Positions 45,915 through 55,035 are shown, counted from the stretch's first letter. The stretch: 64,000 nt of DNA from Neorhizobium huautlense (GCF_030811685.1 NZ_JAUSRF010000007.1:124001-188000), one strand, 5' to 3'. Notes: generated by a model not told the origin, from the sequence alone. Numbers and translations are program-made.

Positions 45915-46217
45915 TGGCGTATCCTGCCCCAAAATACAGTCCCCGATAGGGTTCCGGCTCGGCCGGAACTGGATGAAATTCTCGCTTTGTCTGTCATTGC
46001 CGGCCTGCCCGAGCCCCCAGCTTCGAGCCAGCCTTCCGCAAAGATGAAACCGCTGAATTTCGGCGCACGACAGAAGTCTGCGGCAGCCTCACGTTCCAGC
46101 TTTCCAGCTTTTCGCAATGTCTGGTGGGATACCGGATCGAAACCGGTACGACGTCGGCGGCTTCATGCCTGACGGTCGGACGCACGTCCGGCCATTTCGC
46201 CGTGTGCTTCCATATGT

Positions 46218-46244
46218 ATGGTTAATTCCTTGCCCGAAGGTTAA
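46218..46244. promoter_or_regulatory. Two CtrA-type half-sites upstream of che operon
   Basis: ATGGTTAA at 46218-46225 and AAGGTTAA at 46237-46244, both inverted TTAACC(AT) half-sites. The two TTAA cores are 15 nt apart, so they do not form a canonical N7 box. They lie about 300 nt upstream of icpA and 150 nt from the 37-codon ORF. The rest of the ~480-nt gap contains no other recognised signal. Confidence 0.35.
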
Positions 46245-46395
46245 TGAAACGTGCAACGGCGCGGTCTTTTATGCGTAAACTTGGACCGATAGATGCTCGG
46301 ATAAAATTCCCAAGTGTAAATACGTCAGCTTCGAGCAAGCTTGGCGTGCAATACTACAATATGCCCCGGCCATGACCGCCATCGGAGAGAGAGCA

Positions 46396-46509
46396 ATGAT
46401 TGTTCTTCAAGCATGCGCATTGTTTATTTCTATCACATTTCTGGCAGCCATGCTGCAGATCCTTAAGCTGGAACAGAAACGCGCACCCGTTCGTCGCAAA
46501 ATTCTCTGA
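46396..46509 (+). CDS. Small membrane protein, 37 aa
   Basis: A 37-codon ORF with a strong ribosome site: GGAGAGAG ends five bases before ATG. The product is a single hydrophobic helix (residues ~3-21, MIVLQACALFISITFLAA) followed by a basic tail rich in Lys and Arg (LEQKRAPVRRKIL). This is the shape of a type of single-pass membrane microprotein with a cytoplasmic basic tail. It lies 175 nt upstream of the mprF start, on the same strand. No family recognised. Confidence 0.55.
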   Translation: MIVLQACALFISITFLAAMLQILKLEQKRAPVRRKIL

Positions 46510-46684
46510 TCACGCGCGCCTCGGATACGTCTCGGCGTAGCAACGCAGATGAAACGGCGTTTGCCGTGCTTTGCAGTTCCGTATTTTCCGCCGAAATTCC
46601 GCCTGATTGGACGAGGATGGCTTGCGCTCTATTTGGCGTCGGGTAACGACGGTAAATAGCGCAGCCTTCCACCCAGGTGCTCAC

Positions 46685-49285
46685 GTGATACCTTCAGATA
46701 CGCCTGCCACAGATGAAACCGACCGTCATCCGCTGTTGATGACGCTCATCCGTTTCAAAGTCTATCTCACCTCCATCGCCATGATCGCCGTTTTCGGGCT
46801 GATGACCGTGGCCGTCTATAACCTGACCCACGAGGTCCGTTACGACGAAGTACTGGATGCGCTGTCGCAGACGACATGGACCTCCATAGCGCTGGCGATC
46901 CTGTTTACCGGCATCAGTTTTGCCGCGCTGATCTGCTACGATCTCAACGCGCTCGACTATATCGGGCGCAAACTGCCGACCGTACCGGTGTCAATGACGG
47001 CCTTCAGCGCCTATGCGATCGGCAACACCGCCGGTTTTGGTGCGCTCAGCGGCGGCGCCATCCGGTTTCGCACCTATTCCCGTCTCGGGCTGACACCGGA
47101 AGAAATCGCCCGCGTCATTGCCTTTGTGACGCTTGCCTTCGGCATCGGCCTTCTGGCCGTGAGCGCCTTGTCCGCACTGGTGACTGCGCCGCGTCTGGCG
47201 ACCGTTGCCGGCATGGATCCCGACATCCTGCGCCTGATTGCGCTTGCCGTGATCGCCGTTCTTGTCGGCCTGCTGATCCTTGGCCGCAATGGTCGGGTGA
47301 TCGCCATCGGCAAGCTGAAACTGCGCCTGCCCGATACGCTGACCTCGTCACGGCAATTCCTGATCACCGCGCTTGATATCGCCGCATCGGCATCCGTGCT
47401 CTACGTTCTTCTGCCGGAAACCAATGTCGGTTGGCCGGCCTTTTTTGCGATCTACGCCACCGCCGTCGGCCTTGGCGTGCTGAGCCACGTGCCGGCCGGT
47501 CTCGGCGTGTTCGAAACGGTCATGCTCGGCGCGCTCGGCAATGCGATCAGCATCGATGTCCTGCTCGGCAGCCTCGTTCTCTATCGCCTGATCTACCATG
47601 TCCTGCCGCTTGTCATTGCCGTGCTTCTGGTGGTCGGCGCGGAACTGCGCGAGGCTTTGCAGCACCCGGTCGCCAACGATATCGGCAACATGGCGGTGCG
47701 GCTGGCGCCGCATCTTCTCTCGGCCTATGGCCTCATCCTCGGTGCCATGCTGATCTTTTCGAGCGTGACGCCGACGCCCGATACCAATCTCGATTTCCTC
47801 TCCGCCTTCCTGCCGCTGCCGGTCATCGAAGGGGCGCATCTGTTTTCGAGCCTGCTCGGCCTGATCCTCGCGATCGCTTCACGTGGTCTCGGCCAGCGAC
47901 TGGATGGCGCATGGTGGGTCGCCCTGATTTCGGCCAGCGCCGCCTTCGTCCTTGCCTTCCTCAAGGGCATTGCCGTTGTGGAAGCAACGGTTCTCGCCAT
48001 CTTCATTTTCGCGATGATCCTCAACGTCAAACGCTTCAACCGGCCGGCCTCGCTGTTCGGGCAGGCGCTCAGCCCGGCATGGCTTGCCGCCATTCTCGTC
48101 ATCATCACCTGCGCCGTCACCATCCTGTTCTTCGTTTATCGCGATGTCGATTACAGCCGTGATCTCTGGTGGCAGTTCGAATTCGATGAAGAAGCGCCGC
48201 GCAGCCTGCGTGCCCTTCTGGCCTTGAGTGTCGCGGCAGCGGCAATCGCCTTTTTCAGCCTGCTGCGACCGGCCTTCAGCCGGCCGGACGCGGTGGAGCC
48301 TGAGGATATCGAGCGCGCCATCGCCATTGCAGCCACGCAAAATATCGCCGACGCCAATCTGGTGCGCATGGGCGACAAGCGGGTGATGTTTTCCGATAGC
48401 GGCCGCGCCTTCATCATGTACGGCGTTCAGGGTCGCTCGTGGATCGCGCTCGGTGACCCGATCGGCGCGGATGAAGACACGGCGGAACTGATCTGGCGTT
48501 TCGTCGAGACGGCGCGTGCCGCCGGTGGACGCGCGGTTCTCTATCAGGTCTCTCCCTCCCTGTTGTCCTATTGCGCCGATGCGGGCCTTCGGGCCTTCAA
48601 GCTGGGTGAGATGGCTTCGGTGCCATTGCCGACATTCGAACTGAAAGGCGGCAAGCTGGCCGGTCTCAGACAGGCGCTCAGCAAGGGCGCACGCGAGGGG
48701 CTGGAGTTTTCGATCGTCTCGCCGCCTGGAGTAGCCAACATTCTTGGCGAATTGCGTGCCGTTTCCGATGCCTGGCTTTCCGAACACAACACGCGCGAGA
48801 AAAAATTTTCGCTCGGCGCTTTCGATGATGATTACGTCACATCGCAGCCGGTTGCATTGCTGCGCAAGGCGGGTCATGTCGTTGCCTTCGCCACGATCTT
48901 CGTGACCGAGACAAAACATGAGGGCACGGTCGACATCATGCGGTTTGCGCCAGATGCCCCGCGCGGATCGATGGATTTCCTGTTCGTCAGTCTGCTCGAA
49001 TATCTGAAAAGCGAGGGTTATCAGGTCTTCAACCTCGGCATGGCGCCGCTTTCGGGCATGTCGAAACGCGAGATCGCACCCGTCTGGGACCGCATCGGCG
49101 GCACGATGTTCGAACACGGTGAGCGCTTCTACAACTTCAAAGGCCTGCGCGCCTTCAAATCAAAATTTCATCCTTTGTGGCAACCGCGTTATCTTGCCGT
49201 TTCCGGCGGTACCGGCGCGGTGCTGGCGCTGATGGATGTCACCCTCCTCATCAGTGGAGGCGTTCGAGGAGTGGTCGGCAAATGA
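46685..49285 (+). CDS. mprF: Lysylphosphatidylglycerol synthase MprF/LpiA
   Basis: Integral membrane enzyme that transfers lysine from Lys-tRNA to phosphatidylglycerol and flips the product, 866 aa. The N-terminal ~500 residues are about 14 membrane segments with SAYAIGNTAGFGALSGGAIR and the flippase fold. The C-terminal ~300 residues are the DUF2156/GNAT synthase: RALLALSVA, VMFSDSGRAFIMYGVQGRSW, and HEGTVDIMRFAPDAPRGSMD. In rhizobia and Agrobacterium it is called lpiA and is linked to acid tolerance. I used the GTG at 46685 (AGGTG upstream); the frame reaches 46607 at TTG, so the start is uncertain. Overlaps acvB by four bases. Confidence 0.93.
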   Translation: MIPSDTPATDETDRHPLLMTLIRFKVYLTSIAMIAVFGLMTVAVYNLTHEVRYDEVLDALSQTTWTSIALAILFTGISFAALICYDLNALDYIGRKLPTVPVSMTAFSAYAIGNTAGFGALSGGAIRFRTYSRLGLTPEEIARVIAFVTLAFGIGLLAVSALSALVTAPRLATVAGMDPDILRLIALAVIAVLVGLLILGRNGRVIAIGKLKLRLPDTLTSSRQFLITALDIAASASVLYVLLPETNVGWPAFFAIYATAVGLGVLSHVPAGLGVFETVMLGALGNAISIDVLLGSLVLYRLIYHVLPLVIAVLLVVGAELREALQHPVANDIGNMAVRLAPHLLSAYGLILGAMLIFSSVTPTPDTNLDFLSAFLPLPVIEGAHLFSSLLGLILAIASRGLGQRLDGAWWVALISASAAFVLAFLKGIAVVEATVLAIFIFAMILNVKRFNRPASLFGQALSPAWLAAILVIITCAVTILFFVYRDVDYSRDLWWQFEFDEEAPRSLRALLALSVAAAAIAFFSLLRPAFSRPDAVEPEDIERAIAIAATQNIADANLVRMGDKRVMFSDSGRAFIMYGVQGRSWIALGDPIGADEDTAELIWRFVETARAAGGRAVLYQVSPSLLSYCADAGLRAFKLGEMASVPLPTFELKGGKLAGLRQALSKGAREGLEFSIVSPPGVANILGELRAVSDAWLSEHNTREKKFSLGAFDDDYVTSQPVALLRKAGHVVAFATIFVTETKHEGTVDIMRFAPDAPRGSMDFLFVSLLEYLKSEGYQVFNLGMAPLSGMSKREIAPVWDRIGGTMFEHGERFYNFKGLRAFKSKFHPLWQPRYLAVSGGTGAVLALMDVTLLISGGVRGVVGK

Positions 49286-50655
49286 ACCGTTTCTTTTCCC
49301 GCATATTGTCCATGGCTCTGGCAGCGGCTGTGTCCTTGCCTGCATCGGCGCAGCAGGCACCGGCAAGCTACGATACCGGCCTGATCCCCTCGCCGCATAT
49401 CTTTCAGCCGAGCGGCGACATCACCGCCAACGTCTTCCTGGTTTCGGATGCGAAGGGCTGGGGCGAGGCGGAGGAAAAACAGGCGCAGGCACTGACGGAA
49501 AAGGGTGCGATCGTCATCGGCATCGATTTCCCGAGCTACATGGCGTCGCTCGCCAAAGATCCGCAGGATTGCATTTACACGATCTCGGATATCGAGTCGC
49601 TTGCCCAGCAGGTGCAGCGTTCGCTCGGCAACAGCAGTTATCACCGGCCGATGCTGGCCGGCATCGGCGCCGGCGGCGGTCTGGTTCTCGCGATGATCGC
49701 CCAGAGCCCGCCCGCCACGATCGATGAAGCAATTGCAGTCGATCCCGTTGCCAGCGTGCCGTTGACGCGGGAACTCTGCACGCCGGCCGCGAAAAAGCCG
49801 GTCGATGGCGGCATTGTCTACGCGCTGACGGAAGGGCCGCTGCCGGCACCGGTCACCGTGCTCTTTTCCCCGCAGGCCGACGATGCCGGCAAGGCCCATG
49901 CGCAGGACCTGGAAAAGACCTGGACCGATATCGACCTCAACGACACCGACGAATCTGCCGATGAAATCCTCTCGGCGACATTGTCCGACCATATCGATGC
50001 GGCCGCCAATACCGACCAGCCGCTCGGCCTGCCTTTGACCATTCTCGAAACCAAGCCGACACTGGATACGATGGCGATCATCTATTCCGGCGATGGCGGC
50101 TGGCGCGATATCGACAGCGAAATCGGCGCGACGCTTCAGGCGGAAGGCATTCCGGTCGTCGGGCTGGATGCCCTGCGTTATTTCTGGACCGAGCTGAAAC
50201 CGCAGCAGGTGGCCGATGACCTCGACCGGATCATCAAGAATTATCGACGCGAATGGAACGTCAAGCATGTGGTGCTGATCGGTTATTCCTTCGGCGCCGA
50301 TGTTCTGCCCGCCACATACAACCTGCTGGAAGCCGATCAGAAGGCGCATGTCGTGCAGATGTCGCTGCTGGCGCTCGCCCGCGAGGTCGATTACGAGATT
50401 TCGGTGACCGGCTGGCTGGGTGTTGCCGGTGAGGGCAAGGGCGGCGATACGGTGGAGGATCTGAAGAAGATCAACCCGAAAGTCGTGCAGTGCATCTATG
50501 GCACCGACGACGACGATGACCCCTGCCCGACACTTGCAGCGTCCGGCGTTGAAACCGTTGCCATCGAAGGCGGGCATCATTTCGACGAGGACTACAAGGG
50601 TCTCGCGGCGCATATCGTTGCAGCATTGAAGACACGCCTCGCACCGAAGCCTTGA
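49282..50655 (+). CDS. acvB: AcvB/VirJ-like periplasmic lysyl-PG hydrolase
   Basis: Periplasmic alpha/beta-hydrolase of the AcvB/VirJ family, 457 aa. A signal peptide ends near LPASAQQ. The N-terminal half carries an altered Gly-rich nucleophile region (LAGIGAGGGLVLA). The C-terminal half has LDTMAIIYSGDGGWRDID, the nucleophile motif VVLIGYSFGADVLPATYN with the catalytic Ser, and EGGHHFDEDYKGLA with the likely catalytic His. In Agrobacterium the product removes lysine from lysyl-PG made by LpiA, which fits the ATGA overlap with mprF here. Confidence 0.92.
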   Translation: MNRFFSRILSMALAAAVSLPASAQQAPASYDTGLIPSPHIFQPSGDITANVFLVSDAKGWGEAEEKQAQALTEKGAIVIGIDFPSYMASLAKDPQDCIYTISDIESLAQQVQRSLGNSSYHRPMLAGIGAGGGLVLAMIAQSPPATIDEAIAVDPVASVPLTRELCTPAAKKPVDGGIVYALTEGPLPAPVTVLFSPQADDAGKAHAQDLEKTWTDIDLNDTDESADEILSATLSDHIDAAANTDQPLGLPLTILETKPTLDTMAIIYSGDGGWRDIDSEIGATLQAEGIPVVGLDALRYFWTELKPQQVADDLDRIIKNYRREWNVKHVVLIGYSFGADVLPATYNLLEADQKAHVVQMSLLALAREVDYEISVTGWLGVAGEGKGGDTVEDLKKINPKVVQCIYGTDDDDDPCPTLAASGVETVAIEGGHHFDEDYKGLAAHIVAALKTRLAPKP

Positions 50656-50670
50656 CGACAGCCAGTCCGC

Positions 50671-50790
50671 GGCAAGTTTTCACTTGCCATCATCACGGAA
50701 ATGTCATTAGCCGTGATGTCGGAGTTTAATCGCACCACTGCGGCGACGCACGCGCATCATGCTGCCGTTCCGGCCGGCAGGTTTCCGGCC
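50671..50790 (+). other. Hairpin-rich leader before TerC-family gene
   Basis: Three inverted repeats follow in series: GGCAAG/CTTGCC (50671-50688), CATCACGG/CCGTGATG (50691-50718) and GGCCGG/CCGGCC (50772-50790). The first could end the acvB transcript, although it has no T-run. Together they make a structured 5' leader of the 210-aa TerC-family gene. I could not match the yybP-ykoY manganese riboswitch, which often precedes this family. Confidence 0.4.
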
Positions 50791-50832
50791 GCCCGAGACA
50801 TGCGGACACCAGAGGAAAAGGTAAGTCACACA

Positions 50833-51465
50833 ATGGAAATCTTTACAGCTGCAGGATTTGCAGCTCTCCTGCAGGTTATTGCCATCGACCTCGTTCTGGC
50901 AGGAGATAATGCCATCGTCATCGGTCTTGCGGCCGCCGGATTGCCGGCTGATCTGCGCAAGAAAGCCATCCTTGTCGGCATCATCGCCGCCACCGTTCTG
51001 CGCATCGGCTTCGCCGCCGTCACCGCCCAGCTTCTCGGCGTCGTCGGCCTGCAGTTCATCGGCGGCCTGCTGCTCGCATGGGTTTGCTGGAAGATGTGGA
51101 CCGAGCTACGTTCGGCTGAACACGAGGCCGAAAACGCCGAAAGCGAAGAGGCTGCCGGCGAAACCCGCGTCAAGAAGACCTTCCTGCAGGCGGCCATGCA
51201 GATCGTCATCGCCGACGTTTCCATGTCGCTCGACAACGTTCTGGCCGTTGCCGGCGCCGCACAGGAACACACGACGGTCCTGATCATCGGTCTCGTCATC
51301 TCCATCGCGCTGATGGGCCTTGCCGCCAACTTCGTTGCCCGCCTGTTGCATCGCCACCGCTGGATCGCCTATGTCGGTCTTGCCGTCATCGTTTATGTGG
51401 CGGCCAAGATGCTCTACGAAGGCGGCCATCAGCTGATGCCTTATGTCCAGCAATGGATGGCCTGA
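50833..51465 (+). CDS. TerC-family integral membrane protein (YjbE/YkoY type)
   Basis: A 210-aa membrane protein of the TerC family, many of which export manganese or metalate secreted enzymes. The two family motifs are IDLVLAGDNAIVIGLAAAGL and IADVSMSLDNVLAVAGAAQE, each with the conserved Asp in a membrane helix. About seven membrane segments are seen, with an acidic loop (EHEAENAESEEAAGE). I used the ATG at 50833, which starts the family N-terminus MEIFTAAGF; the longer frame to 50701 lies in the structured leader. AGAGGAAAAGG precedes it at some distance. Substrate is inferred from family. Confidence 0.85.
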   Translation: MEIFTAAGFAALLQVIAIDLVLAGDNAIVIGLAAAGLPADLRKKAILVGIIAATVLRIGFAAVTAQLLGVVGLQFIGGLLLAWVCWKMWTELRSAEHEAENAESEEAAGETRVKKTFLQAAMQIVIADVSMSLDNVLAVAGAAQEHTTVLIIGLVISIALMGLAANFVARLLHRHRWIAYVGLAVIVYVAAKMLYEGGHQLMPYVQQWMA

Positions 51466-51496
51466 TGCGCTAACGGACTGAACAAGGAAGGCGACC

Positions 51497-51556
51497 ATGA
51501 CCAAGATACTGGCCCTCATGAACGCCTTTTCTCACCGATACAGGCAGCCGGCATGA
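51497..51556 (+). CDS. Short upstream ORF, 19 aa, coupled to flavoprotein gene
   Basis: A 19-codon ORF with a ribosome site GGAAGG five bases before ATG. The product is MTKILALMNAFSHRYRQPA. Its stop overlaps the ATG of the next gene as ATGA, and the flavoprotein ATG has no ribosome site of its own. The arrangement suggests translational coupling or a leader peptide. No similarity recognised. Confidence 0.5.
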   Translation: MTKILALMNAFSHRYRQPA

Positions 51557-52779
51557 CGGCTGCCTTCAAAACCGGCCAGCACATTGCCATTATCGGCGGC
51601 GGACCGGCCGGGCTGATGGCTGCCGAAATCCTGTCCGGCAAGGGCCATGCCGTGACGGTTTACGAGGCCATGCCGACCGTTGCCCGCAAATTTCTGCTGG
51701 CCGGAAAATCCGGTCTCAACATCACCCATTCCGAAGATTTTTCCCGGTTCTCCAAACGTTACGGCGCGGCAAACGACTGGCTGAGCGCATCGCTCGACGC
51801 CTTTACGCCGGACGATGTACGCGCTTGGGCGCAAGGTCTTGGCACGGAAACCTTTGTCGGCTCTTCCGACCGTGTGTTTCCGACTGTCATGAAAGCCTCG
51901 CCGCTGCTGCGCGCCTGGGTCGCCCGCCTGAAAGAACAGGGTGTGGACATTTTTACACGCCATCGCTGGACGGGATTTGACGGCGACAGGCTGATCCTCG
52001 AGACGCCGGAAGGCGCAAAAACCATCGAGGCCGACGCCGTGCTTTTGGCGCTGGGCGGCGCAAGCTGGCCGCGACTGGGCTCGGATGCCGCATGGTTGCC
52101 ATGGCTGCGCGACCGTGGTGTCGGGATCGCCGGGTTTGAGCCCGCCAATTGCGGTTTCGATGTTGCCTGGAGCGCGCATTTTCGCGAACGCAATGCCGGC
52201 GCACCGATCAAGTCGGTGATCGCGTCGGTGACAGGAGAGGACGGCCTGCCCGGTGAGTTCGTGATCTCCCGCCACGGCATCGAAGGCAGTCTCGTTTACG
52301 CCCATGCCAGCGCCCTGCGTGACCGGCTGACGGAAACCGGCGCGGCCTCGCTGACACTTGATCTGATGCCCGGGCGCACGCATGAGCGCCTGGCCCGCGA
52401 TCTGGCCCGTCAGGACCGCAAGGCGAGCTTTTCCAACCGGCTGCGCAAGGGTGCGGGTCTGGATGGCGTGAAAGTGGCGCTCTTGCGCGAACTATCGCCG
52501 CCGGAAACGTTGAACGATCCGGAAACACTGGCGAGGCAGATCAAGGCGCTTGCCATTCCGCTCACGGCACCGCGCCCGATCGCCGAAGCGATCTCGTCCG
52601 CCGGCGGCATCAGACGTGACGCCGTCGACGACAATTTCATGCTGCGCGCCCTGCCCGGCCTGTTTGCGGCCGGCGAGATGCTGGACTGGGAAGCGCCGAC
52701 CGGCGGTTACCTGCTGACCGCCTGTTTCGCCACCGGCAAATCAGCTGCCCATGGCATCGAGGCATGGCTTAACCGATAA
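51553..52779 (+). CDS. FAD-dependent flavoprotein (HI0933/BaiN-like)
   Basis: A 408-aa FAD-binding protein of the HI0933/BaiN family (TIGR03862-like). The dinucleotide motif is HIAIIGGGPAGLMAAEILSG, followed by VTVYEAMPTVARKFLLAGKS with GLNITHSEDF, typical of the family. The C-terminal FAD loop is LFAAGEMLDWEAPTGGYLLT. The reaction is not established for most members; an NAD(P)H-dependent reductase or dehydrogenase is likely. Its start overlaps the 19-codon ORF. The next gene is on the opposite strand. Confidence 0.85.
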   Translation: MTAAFKTGQHIAIIGGGPAGLMAAEILSGKGHAVTVYEAMPTVARKFLLAGKSGLNITHSEDFSRFSKRYGAANDWLSASLDAFTPDDVRAWAQGLGTETFVGSSDRVFPTVMKASPLLRAWVARLKEQGVDIFTRHRWTGFDGDRLILETPEGAKTIEADAVLLALGGASWPRLGSDAAWLPWLRDRGVGIAGFEPANCGFDVAWSAHFRERNAGAPIKSVIASVTGEDGLPGEFVISRHGIEGSLVYAHASALRDRLTETGAASLTLDLMPGRTHERLARDLARQDRKASFSNRLRKGAGLDGVKVALLRELSPPETLNDPETLARQIKALAIPLTAPRPIAEAISSAGGIRRDAVDDNFMLRALPGLFAAGEMLDWEAPTGGYLLTACFATGKSAAHGIEAWLNR

Positions 52780-52793
52780 CCGGCCAACCGTGC

Positions 52794-53027
52794 CTAAAGC
52801 CCGACGACGCGCCACTTGCCATCGACCATTTCGACGGCGGCCTTGTAATGATGGCCATGCGGCGATTCCAGCACGACATCGTGCTGTTCGACGGCACGAA
52901 CGAGAATGTCGTTGGCTGCGGCAATGGGGCTCGGGCAAATGCGCTTGCTGCCGCGCACGCTTTCAAAATGGATATCGCCGGACACTTCGTGACGGGAACC
53001 GTCCTTCAGCACGATCTGCCATGTCAT
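52794..53027 (-). CDS. Small conserved protein, 77 aa
   Basis: A 77-aa soluble protein of unknown function, starting MTWQIVLKDGSRHEVSGDIH and rich in short beta strands (HDVVLESPHGHHYKAAVEMV). I chose the ATG at 53027 because GGAGGA lies six bases upstream; the earlier in-frame ATG at 53033 is too close to that site. It converges on the flavoprotein gene, ending 14 nt away, and is probably a single-gene unit. No recognised motif, so no function proposed. Confidence 0.65.
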   Translation of the reverse strand: MTWQIVLKDGSRHEVSGDIHFESVRGSKRICPSPIAAANDILVRAVEQHDVVLESPHGHHYKAAVEMVDGKWRVVGL

Positions 53028-53269
53028 ACGCATTCCTCCCTGTCCGCGGATCACAAAGGCAACGGATGAGCCGTGAGCCTGCCCGCGGTACGCCAAGCCT
53101 TGCGCCGAGACGGCTTTCTGTCAAGCGGCAGAAACAGGACGGATACCGGCTGCGACACCATGGCGACCATTGCCGAAAAGGCCCTGCCGCACGAGACAGC
53201 GACAAACGGCCGCAAACTGGCATAATCCAGCTCGGTGACATCGCGGCCGCTTTGTGGCATTGAAATCGC

Positions 53270-53674
53270 ATGACAGCGATCCGGCAAATCCTTTCCGACA
53301 GGATTCTGGCCACTGCAATGGCAGTGGTGATCGCCTATGTGCTCGTGCTTCAGGCCGTTGTCGGCGGTTATGCGCGCGCATCCACGATCAGCCCGGCGAA
53401 AAACCCTTTCCACGTCATATGCGCCAGCTATGGCGTCACCGACGCATCAACGGACAAACAAGACAATCCGCTGAAGAAAAGTGCTGAATGCCCCTGCGCG
53501 CTGCTTTGCCGGCTTGCCGGTTCGGCCATGCCGGCCATGGTCGCAGGCTTCATTTTTGTCATCACCACGGCGACCGCCGTTGATAGCCGGATATTGCCGA
53601 CTGAAAATTCCACTGCGCCGCAGCAACAGCGCCGCCTGCTGGCCGAGCCACGAGCGCCTCCGCAATACTCCTGA
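53270..53674 (+). CDS. DUF2946-like membrane-associated protein, possible copper link
   Basis: A 134-aa protein with an N-terminal hydrophobic segment (~14-35) and a second one near ~86-105. Between them are CASYGVTDASTD and ECPCALLCRLAGSA, a Cys cluster of the type seen in DUF2946-like proteins. The C-terminal part is Pro/Arg/Gln-rich. It is followed by two copper-delivery genes (PCuAC and SCO1), which supports a role in copper handling in the periplasm, by position. The ribosome site is weak, and the family assignment is tentative. Confidence 0.6.
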   Translation: MTAIRQILSDRILATAMAVVIAYVLVLQAVVGGYARASTISPAKNPFHVICASYGVTDASTDKQDNPLKKSAECPCALLCRLAGSAMPAMVAGFIFVITTATAVDSRILPTENSTAPQQQRRLLAEPRAPPQYS

Positions 53675-53784
53675 AAACCTTCAGATGTGAAACGCAACGG
53701 CGCTTCGCAAAAAGCATCATTTTGAGGAGACGGGCCGCAGAGGCTGTCTTCGCGGATGCAAAGGCATCCGGACAGGAGGAAACC

Positions 53785-54261
53785 ATGATCAGGAAAAACA
53801 TCGTCATCGGCGCCATGCTCGGCGCGCTTCTCAGCTTCGGCACGGCTCAGGCCCACGGCTTCAAGGTCGGTGAAATCGAGATCGGCCACCCCTCTTCCCG
53901 CGCCATGCTGCCGGTTGCCAAGGTGGGCGGCGGTTACATGAAGCTGACCAATAACGGTGCCGACGACCGTCTTGTCAGCGCCACATCCGATCGCGCCGGC
54001 AGTGTCGAGTTCCACGAGATGAAGATGGATGGCGGCATCATGCAGATGCGTGAACTGCCGAATGGCGTTACCCTGCCGGCCGGAAAAACGATCGAACTGA
54101 AGCCGGGCGGTTATCATGTGATGTTCATGAATGTCACCCAGCCTTTCAAGGAGGGCGAGATGATCAAGACGACGCTCGTTTTCGAAAAGGCCGGGCCGGT
54201 TGAGGTCGAGTTTTCCGTCGGGCCTGTTGCCGGCGACAAGAACGAGCATGCGGAGCACTGA
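53785..54261 (+). CDS. Copper chaperone PCuAC
   Basis: Periplasmic copper chaperone, 158 aa, that delivers Cu(I) to the CuA site of cytochrome c oxidase. A signal peptide ends near GTAQAHG. The metal-binding pattern H-x-M...M...H-x-M is visible: VEFHEMKMDGGIMQMRELP and ELKPGGYHVMFMNVTQPF. I used the ATG at 53785 (GGAGGA upstream); the frame continues to 53722. It stops 2 nt before the SCO1 gene, so the pair is coupled. The acidic, His-containing tail (DKNEHAEH) may add copper ligands. Confidence 0.92.
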   Translation: MIRKNIVIGAMLGALLSFGTAQAHGFKVGEIEIGHPSSRAMLPVAKVGGGYMKLTNNGADDRLVSATSDRAGSVEFHEMKMDGGIMQMRELPNGVTLPAGKTIELKPGGYHVMFMNVTQPFKEGEMIKTTLVFEKAGPVEVEFSVGPVAGDKNEHAEH

Positions 54262-54263
54262 AC

Positions 54264-54857
54264 ATGGCGCCTAAAAATCCGTTCATGATGGTGGCCGGCG
54301 TGGTTTCGGGCCTGTTCGTTCTGGCCCTTGTCGGCGTCATGGTCTGGATGACGAGCGCAACACCGCGTGCGGGCGGCTTCAATGCCAACTTCTCCCTGGT
54401 CAACGACCGGGGAGAAGAAGTCGACCAGTCCCTGTTCAAGGGCAGTCCGTCGCTGGTCTATTTCGGTTACACGCATTGCCCGGAAGTCTGCCCGACCACG
54501 CTTCTGGAAGTGACCAGTTACCTGAAGGAACTGGGCGATGCCGGATCACCGCTGAAAACCTATTTCTTCACGGTCGATCCCGAGCGCGACACGCCGGAAA
54601 TCATGCGCGGATATGTGACCGCCTTTTCCGACCGGATCACCGGCGTGACCGGAGCACCTGAAGAGATGCAGAAGGTGATTTCCGGCTGGCGTGCCTTTGC
54701 CAGAAAACAGCCGAACAAGAGCGGTGGTTATTCCATGAGCCACACGATGGATCTGTTCCTGATCGGCGCAGATGGACGGCTGAAGGGCCTCATTCCCTAT
54801 GGGGCGGATCAGGACGAGGCTGTCGAAAAGATCCGGGCCGTGCTGCCGCAGGCGTGA
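54264..54857 (+). CDS. SCO1/SenC copper metallochaperone
   Basis: Membrane-anchored thioredoxin-fold protein for CuA assembly of cytochrome oxidase, 197 aa. One N-terminal membrane segment (~8-30) is followed by the SCO domain with the CxxxC motif in VYFGYTHCPEVCPTTLLEVT, the conserved DPERDTPE, and the distal His in GGYSMSHTMDLFLIGADG. These Cys and His residues bind copper in the family. It lies 2 nt after PCuAC and ends before a hairpin at 54886. Confidence 0.95.
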   Translation: MAPKNPFMMVAGVVSGLFVLALVGVMVWMTSATPRAGGFNANFSLVNDRGEEVDQSLFKGSPSLVYFGYTHCPEVCPTTLLEVTSYLKELGDAGSPLKTYFFTVDPERDTPEIMRGYVTAFSDRITGVTGAPEEMQKVISGWRAFARKQPNKSGGYSMSHTMDLFLIGADGRLKGLIPYGADQDEAVEKIRAVLPQA

Positions 54858-54885
54858 GATGCAGACGCATTTTTCCGCATAAAGG

Positions 54886-54913
54886 AAACGCGCGATCTAC
54901 TCCTCGCGCGTTT
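54886..54913 (+). terminator. Hairpin after SCO1 gene
   Basis: AAACGCGCG and CGCGCGTTT pair around a 10-nt loop, 28 nt past the SCO1 stop. There is no long T-run, only TTTG, so termination is uncertain. Confidence 0.5.
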
Positions 54914-55035
54914 GCTCGAACCACTTCCCAAGTGGAATTGCAGGTTTTTACTTGGCCGACGCGTGATACCCAAGTTCATTTGCGGATTCTTCATACATTT
55001 TATTCAAATTCCCCATAATTTTTGGGGGATCCGCC

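Noticed and set aside
50671..50832. yybP-ykoY manganese riboswitch
   Set aside because: The conserved purine-rich core of that RNA is not recognisable, so I list only a structured leader.
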